A stretch of DNA of 64,000 bases from Halichondria panicea (lineage: Eukaryota > Porifera > Demospongiae > Suberitida > Halichondriidae). The notes under the pieces are model-generated. The model did no database searches and was not told the DNA's origin. It saw nothing but the letters and a program-made list of their open reading frames with translations. Of the stretch, positions 14,937 to 26,076 are shown piece by piece. The stretch's first letter is position 1; each line of letters opens with the position of its first letter. The position numbers and the translations under genes are program-made. The stretch spans positions 1,813,001 through 1,877,000 of the forward strand of contig NC_087392.1 in NCBI RefSeq assembly GCF_963675165.1. The letters run 5' to 3'.

Positions 14937-15833
14937 ATGAGGACCATTTTAGCATCACAGACAGTCACCATCCCTGACAATGGTAAATCAAAAAGCTTGC
15001 TGTACAATTCAATAGTTGATATTGTAGCTGTTAAGCAGAGAGTACTCCAGACGGTGTTTATAGTCTCCTTTAAATTAGTTCACTCTGTATACGTGTACAT
15101 GTGTCGGTAGTTAACTCAATCTTCCCCCTCATGCAGTCACGCTCTCGGTGAAGAGCCGAATAGTGACTGTGAAGGGACGCAGGGGGACCCTCGTCAAGTC
15201 CTTCAAGCACATGGGCCTGGAACTCGTCAAAGTTGGCAAGAACAAACTGAGAATAGACATCTGGTTTGCCAACAGGAAACAACTTGCTTGTCTGAGAACG
15301 ACCGTCGGCCATCTTAATAACTTATTCAAAGGAGTCACGTATGTAAGTAAATTTATTTGTTATAATTATGTGCGACTCTCATTTAATATAATATAGTCGT
15401 GACTAGTTACATGCATTCTGTGACACTCTGTATACTCTAAACTTTTTTTTTCAGGGCTATCAGTACAAAATGCGAGCTGTGTATGCCCATTTCCCCATCA
15501 ACCTGGCCATCACAGAGGGGGGTAATAAAGTGGATCTCCGAAACTTTCTAGGAGAGAAGTACACTCGGACTGTGCAACTGAGAAAGGGCGTGGTTTGTAG
15601 TACAACTGGAGTCAAGGATGAGATCAAACTGGAAGGAAATGACTTGGAGCTTGTTTCCCAATCAGGTGCGTGGTAAAAGTGTTAATATTTGGAAAAGTTA
15701 CTTATTATTATTGCTATTTTTTGCAGCTGCTCTGATCCACCAGTCGTGCCTTGTCAAGAGAAAAGATATCAGAAAGTTCTTGGATGGAGTGTACGTGTCT
15801 GAAAAGGGAACTGTTGATAAAATTGAAGTATAA
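14937..15833 (+). CDS. RPL9: 60S ribosomal protein L9 (uL6)
   Basis: Large-subunit ribosomal protein near the sarcin-ricin and GTPase region. Four exons: 14937-14982, 15137-15342, 15455-15665 and 15727-15833. They join in frame to about 189 residues, the normal RPL9 length. Diagnostic blocks: [55 protein letters not shown] and [16 protein letters not shown]. All four junctions keep phase. It is transcribed away from the RING gene. I saw no C/D or H/ACA snoRNA motifs in its introns. Confidence 0.97.
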
Positions 15834-16156
15834 ACTGTACCTTACTTTTCAAGCTCTATTATGTAAAGTTCAATAAGTGGTGGTCTTTACATTTTGTGAG
15901 ATAATTATTAAATGGGCTGAGTTATTCAACAATAAATTTTTAATGAATCATAGGATAATAGCATCATTAATGAAGTACTAGCTTTATATATAGGAGCTGG
16001 CCATGTAACTGTCAATCATCTGGGAGACCACTCAGACCAGTCATGTGATATATACAAGATAGATCGCCCATTCTTGTAGACCACCCAAATAATTTATTAT
16101 AAATAATAAAAAATGTATGAACATATTAATTGGCAATACAGGAACAGCAGCTAGCT
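15834..16156. other. Convergent 3' intergenic region
   Basis: 323 bp between the stops of RPL9 (+) and the MFS transporter (-). AT-rich with AATAAA-type motifs near 15,931; no gene or repeat recognised. Confidence 0.6.
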
Positions 16157-18559
16157 TCAGCTAGCTTTGTTCTGTTTGTGTGAGGATTTATCAGTTTTCA
16201 TTGTGTCCACTGAGGGGGGTTGATTCTTCTTCGAGGGGGCTTCCTTGAGACGAACAAAAGTCACGAGTACCATAAACTGCATGTGTGGGTGAGCAAAAAA
16301 TGTCGAGTGTGAGGAAGCCACCATAACTAAACGACAGCCTTCTTAACTTACCAGCATCAATACATAGAGGGCAGCTGGCACACCCAGTAGGACATAGTAG
16401 GTACTACCAAAGCTGCCAGCACCACCCGCCCACAGAGCACCTAATATGGCTCCTACGGAGAAGCAGGATCTGCGGAAGCCCTGTCCAAAACCTGTTTAAA
16501 ACACATGACTAAAGGTTACACACGAACAGCTCTCACCTTGAATGTCAGCTGGTAGTATCTTGGAGTAGAGAGAAGCGCCTGTTACCAGGGCAAACGGTAG
16601 TCCCCATAGCACTATGACTCCACCGATCATAAAGCGCCACATTACCCAAGGGGTTTCTAACAGTCAGAACAAACCAGTAATGCACAGCTGTACATGGTTA
16701 AATATACTAAAGTACCTACCACTGGTGGCATTCCCAACAAGTCCAAGCAACCAGCCCCATCCTACGATATCAAAGATGAGTCCGATTAACAGTAGCCAGC
16801 GATCACCAAGCAGTCGACTGAGGAGACTCACTAGTACAAACGCCAAAATGATCTGTGAATAAACATTTGAACAATAAAACTCTCATATACACTTAGTTGG
16901 GCTGCCAAAAGCAAGATGCTAGCATCACACAGTAGTATGGTTTGACCCCTACCTCAAAGCCAGCACCACTATAAAAGAAGCTAATTTCCTTTTCATTCCA
17001 ATTGAGAAGATCCTCAGCCATTGGCACGAACATTGTCTAAAAGAGAAAGAGAGCTAGTATAATTATTATACAGGAATAAGCATTGTGTAATTGCACTCAC
17101 CTCAATGGTTGCCTGGTTGAACATCGTCACAAACAGTAAAGCTAACAAGACAATAATCTCCTCACGAACCATCTCACTCAGCAGATACATACAGTACTTA
17201 CGAAACCTCCCAACTAGAGCTGAGCATCCTTTCTCCTCTCTAACTGCTGGCTTCACCAATATGTAAGTGTCGACTGAGACAGAATGGTTTATGGTCGGAC
17301 TTGACATTCTTTGAGTTGGTGATGTGCTGCCGTAAGCCACTCCGTTAATGCATGAGGACAGAGTCTTTGTGTGCAATAGTGGAGCAACCTCGTCTTCGCT
17401 GACAGTGGTGTCTCCATTGGTCGACTGAGTAACAGCCGTGTTGTGATTGGATGTATGAGCTTCTACAGACTTTGAATTTTGAGTTTCACCGTCTTGCTCC
17501 ACGTGTGGCAAGCGAAAACAGAAGAAAAGAAACAAAATCTCCACGATAATCCAGACAATTGCCATGAATACCTAGAGCAACATACAATAGAGTTAACAAT
17601 ATCTAATGCAACCGTTTACACAGCTTACACCAGGGAAGGATAGACGATTGACTGGAAATGGTCCCACTTTGAAATTTGCCTCTTCAAGGAACAAATTGAA
17701 GGCAGGACCTACAAATTAAAAAACCTCAATGACATAGCAACGTATAAACAGACAAGCAACTTACCAACAACCATTCCCAATTGCCGGAGTGCCAAGAACA
17801 GAGAGTAGATGGTCGTCCGCTGTTTCTTGCTAGTGGTGAGTGCCAGCTCAGCAAAGATTGCAGCTCCAGCTCCCGCCCCCGCCCCGACAACAAACCGACT
17901 GGCCAGAATAAGGTACGGGGACCCAACGGTGTAGGCAGCAAAATACATGAAATTTCCTGTATTAACAGAGAAGGTATGAACTCCTGTGCTTGTTATGTAA
18001 CCCTATTGCATAACTAAAGTCTATTTGCGTTGAGTTCGACCTCGGAAGTTATGTGATCAATCATTTATGCTTTATGTGGTACATGGTGGACAAGTATGTC
18101 TGGGACTTCTACATGGAAAATGCTAATTTTTAGCTGGTTGAAGCTTACCAGCTCTACAGCATATAGATAGAAGCGCCTTTTAACAAGGAATTCAATGGTA
18201 TATGTAACTTTGGAATTTCAGTAAAGTTATGACAACTTTATGAAGGTCAAACTCAACACAAATAGAGTTTAACTGTTTTGTTTACCTCCAATCTCAAATA
18301 GGTTTCCCACTAATACGATCCACTTGGTTTGTTTCGTCTTGTCAAAAATGATACCGTAGAGGGGACTGGTGATCAGATTAGATATACTGAAGGCAGACAA
18401 GGAGAGCCCATACAGCCATTCCTCACCACCCAATTCTTGAACATAGTTATACATAGTTGGGAAGATGACACTGTACTCGATCCCCCCTGTCAAGAAGAAC
18501 ATGGCCATGGTTATGTAGGTGCTCCATCTCTTGCAGGTTCCAATACTTAGTCCAGGCAT
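16157..18559 (-). CDS. Major facilitator superfamily transporter, CLN7/MFSD8-like
   Basis: Twelve-helix membrane transporter. Exons joined on the minus strand: 18559-18285, 17957-17710, then exons between about 17,690 and 16,300, with the stop at 16157. N-terminal half: TMAMFFLTGGIEYSVIFPTM, LYGLSLSAFSISNLITSPLYG and the MFS loop GIIFDKTKQTKW; GAGAGAGAAIFAELALTT follows in the middle of this half. A long hydrophilic loop (DGETQNSKS ... VDTYILVKPAV, about 100 residues) separates the two six-helix bundles. The C-terminal half includes NWNEKEISFFYSGAGFEI and GGVIVLWGLPFALVTGASLY. The tail (KEAPSKKNQPPS) is basic. Layout resembles MFSD8/CLN7 lysosomal proteins, but it is clearly not the MFSD8 orthologue, which lies at 52.6-56.8 kb. 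Substrate unknown. Confidence 0.75.
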
Positions 18560-18951
18560 AGCTCTTAGTGTTTAGTCTTTGAGATCAGACATGTTAGAGG
18601 AAGTCACCTTGTCAACAGTCTTGCTACAATACACGGGTCTGACCCCGAGGCCGAGCTTCAGCCCCACCGATCTTTTTTGGAAAGTGATTGGATTTGTTGC
18701 TGTACTGTATGGACTCCCTCCCTCCCTTTAAAGAGGTTCAAAAACAAAAGGTCCCCATGGCTCCTGCCATCAGGTACAATTGCAATAGACTTGCATACAC
18801 TGTTGTTATAGGCAGTTACATTAATAGCGGGAGGAACAAAGAGATCGCAGGACATTTCCAGTGAGCTACAGGCACACCAGTACACATCCTGCACAAGTTC
18901 ACATGATTATTATAGTGAGTTGAATTCCTAGCAGAAATTGAAAAGTTAGAA
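18560..18951. other. Gap between TIPIN and the MFS gene
   Basis: 392 bp upstream of the MFS start codon and downstream of the TIPIN stop. It holds a 78-codon open frame on the minus strand (18,658-18,894) with no recognisable similarity, and a short GACCCCGAGGCCGAG tract. Probably the MFS promoter and 5' leader. Confidence 0.4.
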
Positions 18952-19978
18952 TCAAAAATCAAATTCAAAAGCTGCATTGTCACTCGTAGCTGGTGCGTTT
19001 TTATTGGATACTGAATGTGGAGAAGTGGGGATGTTGTCTTGAGTGGGGGATAGTGTGACAGTGGCTGACTGATTGTCGGGAGGTGGGTCATCTTGAGGGC
19101 CATTGGGAGGTACTGTTGGATGATCATCAAGATCTTCATTGTCTGACAGAGGAGGGGTCTCGGCCCCACCTCTCACCTGTCTCCTTCGCATTCGAATGAG
19201 GTTAGTCTGCATGGAGTGAGAATAATATGCTCACAAAGTTGGCTTTTTTTAATAGCTACTTGAAAAAACCACTCACTTGGGTATAATATAGGCTTGTAAA
19301 ATAATGCATTTGTATCAAGTTACATAGGGATGGAAGACTCGCTAAAAAGCTCACCTTGAATTCTCTCTTCTTAGCTAAAGCTTCAATTCTATCTGTAACA
19401 TCACTGAAGGTCATTTTGGGGTAGAGCATGTTGGCCCAGTGTTCATACCCTTTCATTAGATGTTTCAAATCAGACAACTGGGTAAAAAGACAATCACACA
19501 ATCTTATAATTCTTTAATAGTTGTTTAGCTGTGAATTCCTAACCTCATGTCCCTTTCCTTTAAACTTGAGCTTGGGAAACTCTGTTTGTATGTACTTCAG
19601 ACCCTTATCAGAGAAGATCCGATCTATTTTGAGAGTGAGAATTGGTTTTCTCTTCTTCAGTGGAGGTCCGTCATCATTGGTCCCTGTCTGATTAGCTGTC
19701 GTACCAACTCCCAGATCAAATCCAGGCACGCTTGTTTGGCCCATATCCCTCTAAAGCGGAAAACCTCAACTCAACAAGTATCTATGATTGAATTGACTCA
19801 CCGTTCCTGCCGCTCTATTCTCTGAAACTCTGTCTTGCCTGGCAGAAAGCTCAGCCAGTGAGGGCATAGCAGGAGGGAGGCCAATATCATCATCTCCAAA
19901 TTCATCTAGATCATCAGCAAACAACGGTTCCTCGTCACCGTCAAAAGCAAAGGAAGGTCTCTCTGGAGAAGCAGCCAT
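18952..19978 (-). CDS. TIPIN: TIMELESS-interacting protein (TIPIN/Swi3/Csm3 family)
   Basis: Subunit of the replication-fork protection complex with TIMELESS, in the nucleus. Four coding exons: an acidic N-terminus (MAASPERPSFAFDGDEE..., 19978-19803); 19750-19545, with the basic PPLKKRKP stretch and the start of the Swi3 domain (IQTEFPKLKFKGKGHE); 19483-19354, with the rest of Swi3 (LKHLMKGYEHWANMLYPKMTFSDVTDRIEALAKKREFK); and 19210-18952, a proline/acidic tail (GAETPPLSDNEDLDD...). The KGKGHE-x-DLK-x-L-x-x-YEHWA-x-x-LYPK pattern is diagnostic. It ends in the FEFDF motif. Starts 177 bp from PIK3C3 on the other strand. Confidence 0.92.
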
Positions 19979-20155
19979 ATTATTATTTTCTTTGCGCCCA
20001 AATGGTATGGGAAATCCCTACAATCCTGGGAAATCCCCTTTAGATCTATATAACTCGTGACGATCCCGTGCCCAAGGAGAGCTTAGAAGCTGGTTTACAC
20101 AGCTCACCTCAGCAGCCAGCTAAGCCTCTACAGCTAGAAGAGCGCAGCCTGTACA
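19979..20155. promoter_or_regulatory. Bidirectional promoter, TIPIN / PIK3C3
   Basis: Only 177 bp separate the two divergent start codons, so the core promoters must overlap or be shared. No TATA box seen. Confidence 0.6.
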
Positions 20156-23100
20156 ATGGCTAACTATGTGCAAGAGGAAAAGGACAGATTCTCATACATT
20201 TACTCTTCTGAACTGGACATTCCATTCAGAATAAAAATGTAAGGATGAAATAATTCTAGCTTAGTAGATCTATATCTACCATCATGATCAACTAAATTTC
20301 CCTACAGTGGAACACTTGAGGGCCAGAGAAAGAAAAAGACTGTGCAAGCGTTGCTAGCTGATCCTCAGCTGCAGTTCTCCGGTCTCTATCAGAATGACTA
20401 CTCGGATGTCTACGTTGTCACCGAGATCTACGCTAATGGGAAGAGGCTGACCCTACCGTCTCAAACGGCATACAAGTCATTCTCGAATCGATGGAACTGG
20501 AACGAGTGGGTCATTCTACCAATTCACTTCAAGGACATACCTCGAAATGCCAAGCTTTCCTTCACCATTTATGATATATACGGACCACAGAAAGCGGTGC
20601 AAGTGGGTGGAACCACTATCCCGATATTCGGAAAGCATGGGTGCCTTCGTAAAGGGATCCACGATCTCCGTGTGTGGCCAGATGTTGTTGCTGACGGAAG
20701 CTTGAAGAATTCTACCCCTGGAGAAATTGAAGATAATTCTGAATCACAGTCTGAAATGATTCATCTTTCGAAACTCGTTCAAAAGCATCGCAAGGGCCGA
20801 ATGATGACTGTGGATTGGTTGGACAGACTCACCTTTCGCGAGATAGAAGTCATCAACGAACGAGAGAAACGTCGCTCTAACCATATGTTTCTCACTGTCG
20901 AGTTCCCAAAGTTTCACTATGATGGTTTCGAGCATGCAGTGGTGTATTTCGAAAGTGATGGAGATCTACCAGAAACACACTTACCACAGTCCGAATTCAG
21001 AGTCGTACTTGATCCTGATTGCAATTTGGACAACCTTGTTGAGCGAAAACATCACAATCTCACTCATACACTTCGGAAAGGCCATAACGCTAGAGATCTC
21101 AAACCCAATGCAAAGTTACGAGCTGCCATCATGAAGATTGTTAATGGACCCCCCACCCAGACTCTGGATGCAACCGAAAAGTCACTCATTTGGACGTTTC
21201 GTTACTTCCTTATCGAGCAGAAAGCGGCACTCCCAAAGTTCCTTCGAAGTGTTAGCTGGGAGACAAAGCAAGAAGCAGAGGAAGCTCTGGACCTGTTGTA
21301 CAAGTGGCAGCCATTAGATCCGGCCGATGCTCTCGAATTACTGACATCCTTTTTTAAAGAGCCGAAAGTTCGACGATACGCCATCTCTCGACTTCGTTGT
21401 GCTGACAATGAGGAATTGCTACTCTATCTCCTGCAACTGGTGCAGGCCCTTCGATATGAGGACCCTGTGTTCATGAATGAGAAGCCTGAAGACCAACCAC
21501 CGGCACTGTCAGAGGAGGCCACCTTCAGCGAAGGTTTGTGGATTGATTACCTAAAATATAATGTTTTTAATGAAAGCCTTGGATTTGAAAGCATAATTAT
21601 TACAGTATATTTCCCTTCCCCTTTATTGGTATTTTAACTAGATCACAGCATAATCATAATTATTGTATTATTGTGTTCACAGCCACTAAGTCTCGAATGG
21701 AGCGTGAGTTGGCCGAGGCGTTTCAAGAGAGTGAGGGATTGTCAGAGGATGCTCCCTCCTATGGCTACAACGATGACCTCCCTAGCGACAGTGACAGTGA
21801 GCACGGTGATGACATGTTCTCCTCTTTCCCTGTGTCCAACTCTTTGGACACTTCACTCTCAGCACCTAGCAGTATGGAAACATCTGTTCTTGATGAGTCT
21901 GAGGTTTGTATGTGATGTGTGTGTGCGCAGAGCTATGGCTTTAGGTTTAACATTTGATTGGTTACACACATACTTATCTGGCTGCGTCTTGCGAAAGTAG
22001 TGGTTACTGATTTGGCTTCGTACATCTGTGTGAGATGATTATACCACACATGTGTTGAACGATTGTCCCCCCCCCCCCACACACACACACACACGCTAGT
22101 ACCTGGACCTGTCCAGCTTTTTGATAGCTCGTGCGTGTCGTAGCACACAACTAGCCTCGTACTTCTACTGGTACCTGTCAGTCGAGTGTAACGAGCTCAA
22201 GGAGAACGCACTCAACATCAAATATGAGAGAATCAGACTCAAGTTTCTTGAGGAGCTTAGACATGTGAGTCTTTATATGTACATGTACATGCCTATAAAG
22301 AACTATACATAGATGTGGTTTTGAATTAATTTCTTGGTTTATACGTTTACACTATCATGTGTACGTGTTTTTTGCATCACTGTAGGGCTAAGGTTAGTCT
22401 GTTTCATGCCTAATTGAGAATATTCTTGTTTTTAGAGCCCTCGAATCAAGTGGCAAAAGCGAGGGAAGATGATTGTGCAGCAAGAGCTTCTAGTGGCCGA
22501 GCTAATGGGCATAATGACTACCATCTCCAACAGCAAGGAAGACAGACCCAAGAGAGAGGAGAAGCTCCGGGCCATTCTCTCATCTCGTTCTTCCCTTCTC
22601 AAATTCCCCCACCCTGTACGACTACCGCTGGACCCACGTGTGCGTGTGACTGGACTTATTGCTGAGCGGGCGTCCCTGTTCAAGAGTGCACTAACTCCAG
22701 CCAGAGTGGGTTTCCACACCTCTGACAATGACATCTACTGGGTGAGTGCAACCATTAATTAGTGTGTTTGTGTGGTCACATTTCAATAGTTAATCACTTA
22801 ATGCGCTTGTGTAGGTGATGTTCAAGTTAGGTGATGATCTGCGTCAGGACCAGCTCGTTCTTCAGCTGATCTCTCTCATGGACCGCCTCCTCCAACGAGA
22901 GAACCTTGACCTCAAGCTGTCCCCCTATAATGTCCTATCTTGCTCTGCTAATCATGGTACACAATCTACAGTGTAGAATAGTCAACTTTCCTGTAAATCT
23001 GCTTTACTGTACAATGTAAATGATTATGGGTTGTTCAAATGTCTCGGGCTCAGGGCAATGTAGTAATGTGATTATGGTATTCACTCGTGGATGCTTGCAG

Positions 23101-24290
23101 GTTTTGTGCAGCTGGTGAAGGACACACAAGCTGTTGCTCATGTTCTCTCGACATACAAGACCATACAGGTAAGCCTGTGATAAAAAATATATATAAGGCC
23201 TGCACTCTACAAAGGCTAGTGTGATGTGGCATATTTTACAAATGATTTTCTTTATAGACTCACTAATCATTTGTGTAAAAAAAATTTAGCAGAGAATGGT
23301 TTCGATCCATCGACCTCTGGGTTATGGGCCCAGCACGCTTCCACTGCGCCACTCTGCTACTTGATTATGTGAATCATACAATACTCTTATCATTGCTAAC
23401 TACCTGCATGTGATGCAATTGCATTCCAATGGTTGCTGTCCTAGCAACCAATTGTTATAACTACAGTCATTATAATAATGATTATAATTATGCAGAACTT
23501 CTTCAGACAGAGAGCCCCACAAGAAGGAGCTCCATACGGCATACAACCAGAAGTTATGGACACCTACGTCAAGAGCTGTGGTACGACATCATTACATTTT
23601 CGTAATTGCATGGTGACGTTATTTATTGCAACGTTTGTCCTGTAGTTGTTTGTCCCTTTTGATTCAGTTTTGCTTGTCTCTATGCAGCCGGCTACTGTGT
23701 GATCACCTACCTGCTCGGTGTGGGGGACAGACATCTTGATAACCTCTTACTATCCAACTCTGGCCACCTCATTCACGTTGACTTTGGTTACATCCTTGGC
23801 CGAGATCCCAAGATTTTTCCTCCCCCCATGAGATTGAGCAAGGAGATGGTGGAGGGCATGGGGGGAACATCCAGTCAGGAGTATCAGCGATTCAGGGAGC
23901 ACTGTTACAGTACCTTCCTCGCACTCAGGAGGTACAAAACTTCAATTATACTGTGAATTATACTGGCTTGAATTTGTGTTGTGTGAATTTGTGTTGCTTA
24001 GATCTGCAAATCTGTTTCTCAACCTTTTCTCACTGATGCTTGACTCTGGCGTACCTGACATCGCCTTGGAACCTGACAAGACTGTGCAAAAGGTTTGTTG
24101 ATGTTACCAATAGGTGTAATTATAATCACTGTGGTTTCCTAATGTGCAGGTGAAAGACAAATTCTGCCTAGACTTTAGTGAGGAGGAGGCAGTGAGGCAT
24201 ATCCAGTCCCTTATTGACGAGAGCGTCACAGCTGTCATGGCTAAACTAGTGGAACGAATGCATATCATAGCTCAGTACATGAGAAAGTGA
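20156..24290 (+). CDS. PIK3C3: Phosphatidylinositol 3-kinase catalytic subunit type 3 (VPS34)
   Basis: Makes PI3P from phosphatidylinositol on endosomes and autophagosome precursors, in complex with VPS15 and Beclin. Exon 1 (20156-20238) starts [21 protein letters not shown] very long exon 2 (20308-21533) holds the C2 domain and the start of the helical domain. Exons from 21683, 22100 and 22437 follow, then the kinase exons. Kinase motifs: [18 protein letters not shown]; catalytic loop [11 protein letters not shown] (DRH-x3-N); activation loop [13 protein letters not shown] (DFG); substrate loop FPPPMRL. The C-terminal amphipathic helix ends [14 protein letters not shown] and stop, as in all VPS34 proteins. 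The linker between C2 and the helical domain is acidic and serine-rich ([14 protein letters not shown]). An intron carries an antisense tRNA gene. Confidence 0.97.
23277..23284 (-). terminator. RNA polymerase III T-run terminator of tRNA-iMet
   Basis: Eight consecutive T on the minus strand, beginning three bases after the mature tRNA 3' end, as expected for Pol III termination. Confidence 0.85.
23287..23358 (-). tRNA. tRNA-iMet: Initiator tRNA-Met (CAU anticodon)
   Basis: 72 nt, no intron, on the strand opposite the host gene, inside a PIK3C3 intron. Acceptor AGCAGAG pairs with CTCTGCT, with discriminator A. The D arm is TGGCGCAGTGGAAG, the anticodon loop GGCCCATAACC (CAT), and the T arm is GATGG-ATCGAAA-CCATT with one G-T pair. 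The A1-U72 start, the three G-C pairs beside the anticodon loop (GGG/CCC) and the ATCGAAA T loop mark it as initiator, not elongator. Near-identical to the animal consensus. Confidence 0.97.
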
Positions 24291-24485
24291 TTCAATACAA
24301 CAATGTAGACTAGTTCATTTCATTCATCATAATAATACTTTATTGTAATTATTGTTAATTGTTGCTGATTGTCATTAATATTGTTATTAGCCCCACCCCA
24401 CCCACCAAAAGTAAACAATAAGCCTTATTATAAGGTCAAGCGTCGAGCATCCAGATCGAGATTGCTGGGGCTTTACTGAGTGACA

Positions 24486-25907
24486 ATGGCTGCTACCCGT
24501 GGCTCTGCTTTTACAACAAATAAGAAAAATATGGTTAGATCTGACTACATACTTTTGCTATTGGCTTGTCATGATTTTTGTTTTGTAACCAAAGGAGGTA
24601 GAGAGTGTCTCAACACAGTCCACAACACTGCTCTCAAGGATGAAGAAGGCTGTTGTATGGGTAGTGTCTATTCTAACTGTTGTCATTGCTCTCAAGACTG
24701 CTATGCACTGGTATGCCACCATTGGCAGCATTCCTCCATAATGTCAGCATGTTTGCATCCCTCCCACCCACCCACCACACACACACATCACAGGGAGCTA
24801 AGTGGAGCTTGGTTTGCGGCTAGGTCCTTTTTGAGCTCAGGATGGGCTGCTCTGTATAGAGTCTCAGGAGAGAATGATGTGTACATGCAGTTGGTGATTT
24901 TCCCCATTGTTACAAACGTTGTGTTTGTGCTGGTCAACAGTTTCTTTGCTTTTCTGGATTTGACTGGCAGACCTGCATTTCTGGTCAAGTACAAGATACA
25001 GGAGGCTAAAGCACTGCCTGTAAGTACTCATTCACGTTGATGTGTATGTATTCTTGTCTTTGTGGTAATTAAAACATAACGTGTTAGTAGCTATAACATA
25101 CTGGTGCTGAGGTGTCTTTCCTTGTTGAAATAGCCTGTCAATAAATAGCTCATTGATTTTTCTCGCAGGTAAATTGGCAGACTTATAAGAAGACCATTGT
25201 CCGTTCTGCTCTCAACTCCACAGTGACCAGTGCAGTGTTCCAGCTGACAGTGTACCCTCTCTTTGTCCTGAGGGGAACTGCCAGTGGCTATGAGCTACCC
25301 TCATTTCGTACTGTGGTGGCCAACCTCTTTGTGTGTATGGTTGCTGTGGAAATCTTTTTCTTCTACTCACACTGGTCAGTGTTAGCTACCAGCAAATTAA
25401 GATATGATCTTTGATACACCTTTTGCAGGTTGTTTCATTACCCTCCGCTCTACAAAATGGTGCATAAGACCCATCACGAGTGGATAGCCCCTGTGGGGAT
25501 TGCCTCCATCTATTGCCACCCTCTGGAGCACTGTTTTGTCAATCTTCTACCAGTGGCTGCTGGACCACTAATTACAGGGGCTCACATGTCTGTGAGTCTA
25601 CTCTGGTTCTCCCTGGTGATTATCAGCACCACTATCAATCATAGCGGCTACCACTTCCCCTTCCTGCCTTCCTCTGAGTCACACGATTTCCATCATGCTA
25701 AGTATGTTTGAGTGGTTGCCTGAATTGTGTGGTAAAGCTATAATTTTTTGTACCAGATTTAACCAGTGCTATGGAGTGTTTGGGATATTGGATCGCCTCC
25801 ACAATACTGACCTCAAGTTCCGTGCAAGCAAGGCTTATACTCGTCATACAATACTATTGGGGCTGAAACCAGCCAACCAACTGTACCCTGATAAGAAAGA
25901 CACTTAG
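24486..25907 (+). CDS. FAXDC2: Fatty acid hydroxylase domain-containing protein 2-like membrane oxygenase
   Basis: Di-iron membrane hydroxylase of the sterol C4-methyl oxidase/ERG3 superfamily, in the ER. Exons: 24486-24533, 24595-24710, 24794-25020, 25169-25373, 25429-25700 and 25757-25907, all phase-compatible. Three histidine boxes are visible: HWLFH (spanning the 25373/25429 junction), HKTHH and HDFHH, plus a supporting SIYCHPLEH. Several hydrophobic helices (VYMQLVIFPIVTNVVFVLV, VVANLFVCMVAVEIFFFYSH). The closing block FNQCYGVFGILDRLHNTDLKF is typical of FAXDC2 rather than of SC4MOL or C5 desaturases. The ATG at 24486 is preferred over an in-frame GTG six bases earlier. Substrate unproven. 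Confidence 0.87.
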
Positions 25908-26076
25908 TATAATAGTGTTGTTTGTGTGTGCATGTGTGTGTTGTCTCTGTTGTAAAGTTGTTGTTACTATAATTATTATAGTAAATTATGGGGAAAATTC
26001 CGTGAAATCGATCTTCATGTCACGCATGCGCAGTATTAAGTTCATGGTTCATGCTGTTTCGAATCTCAAAAAGAAG

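Noticed and set aside
14983-15136. Intronic snoRNA in RPL9
   Set aside because: Ribosomal protein introns often carry snoRNAs, but no C/D box pair or H/ACA layout could be read here or in intron 2.
18658-18894. 78-codon minus-strand frame between TIPIN and the MFS gene
   Set aside because: No family resemblance, and the MFS reading starts cleanly at 18,559 with a full first helix; more likely 5' leader than coding.
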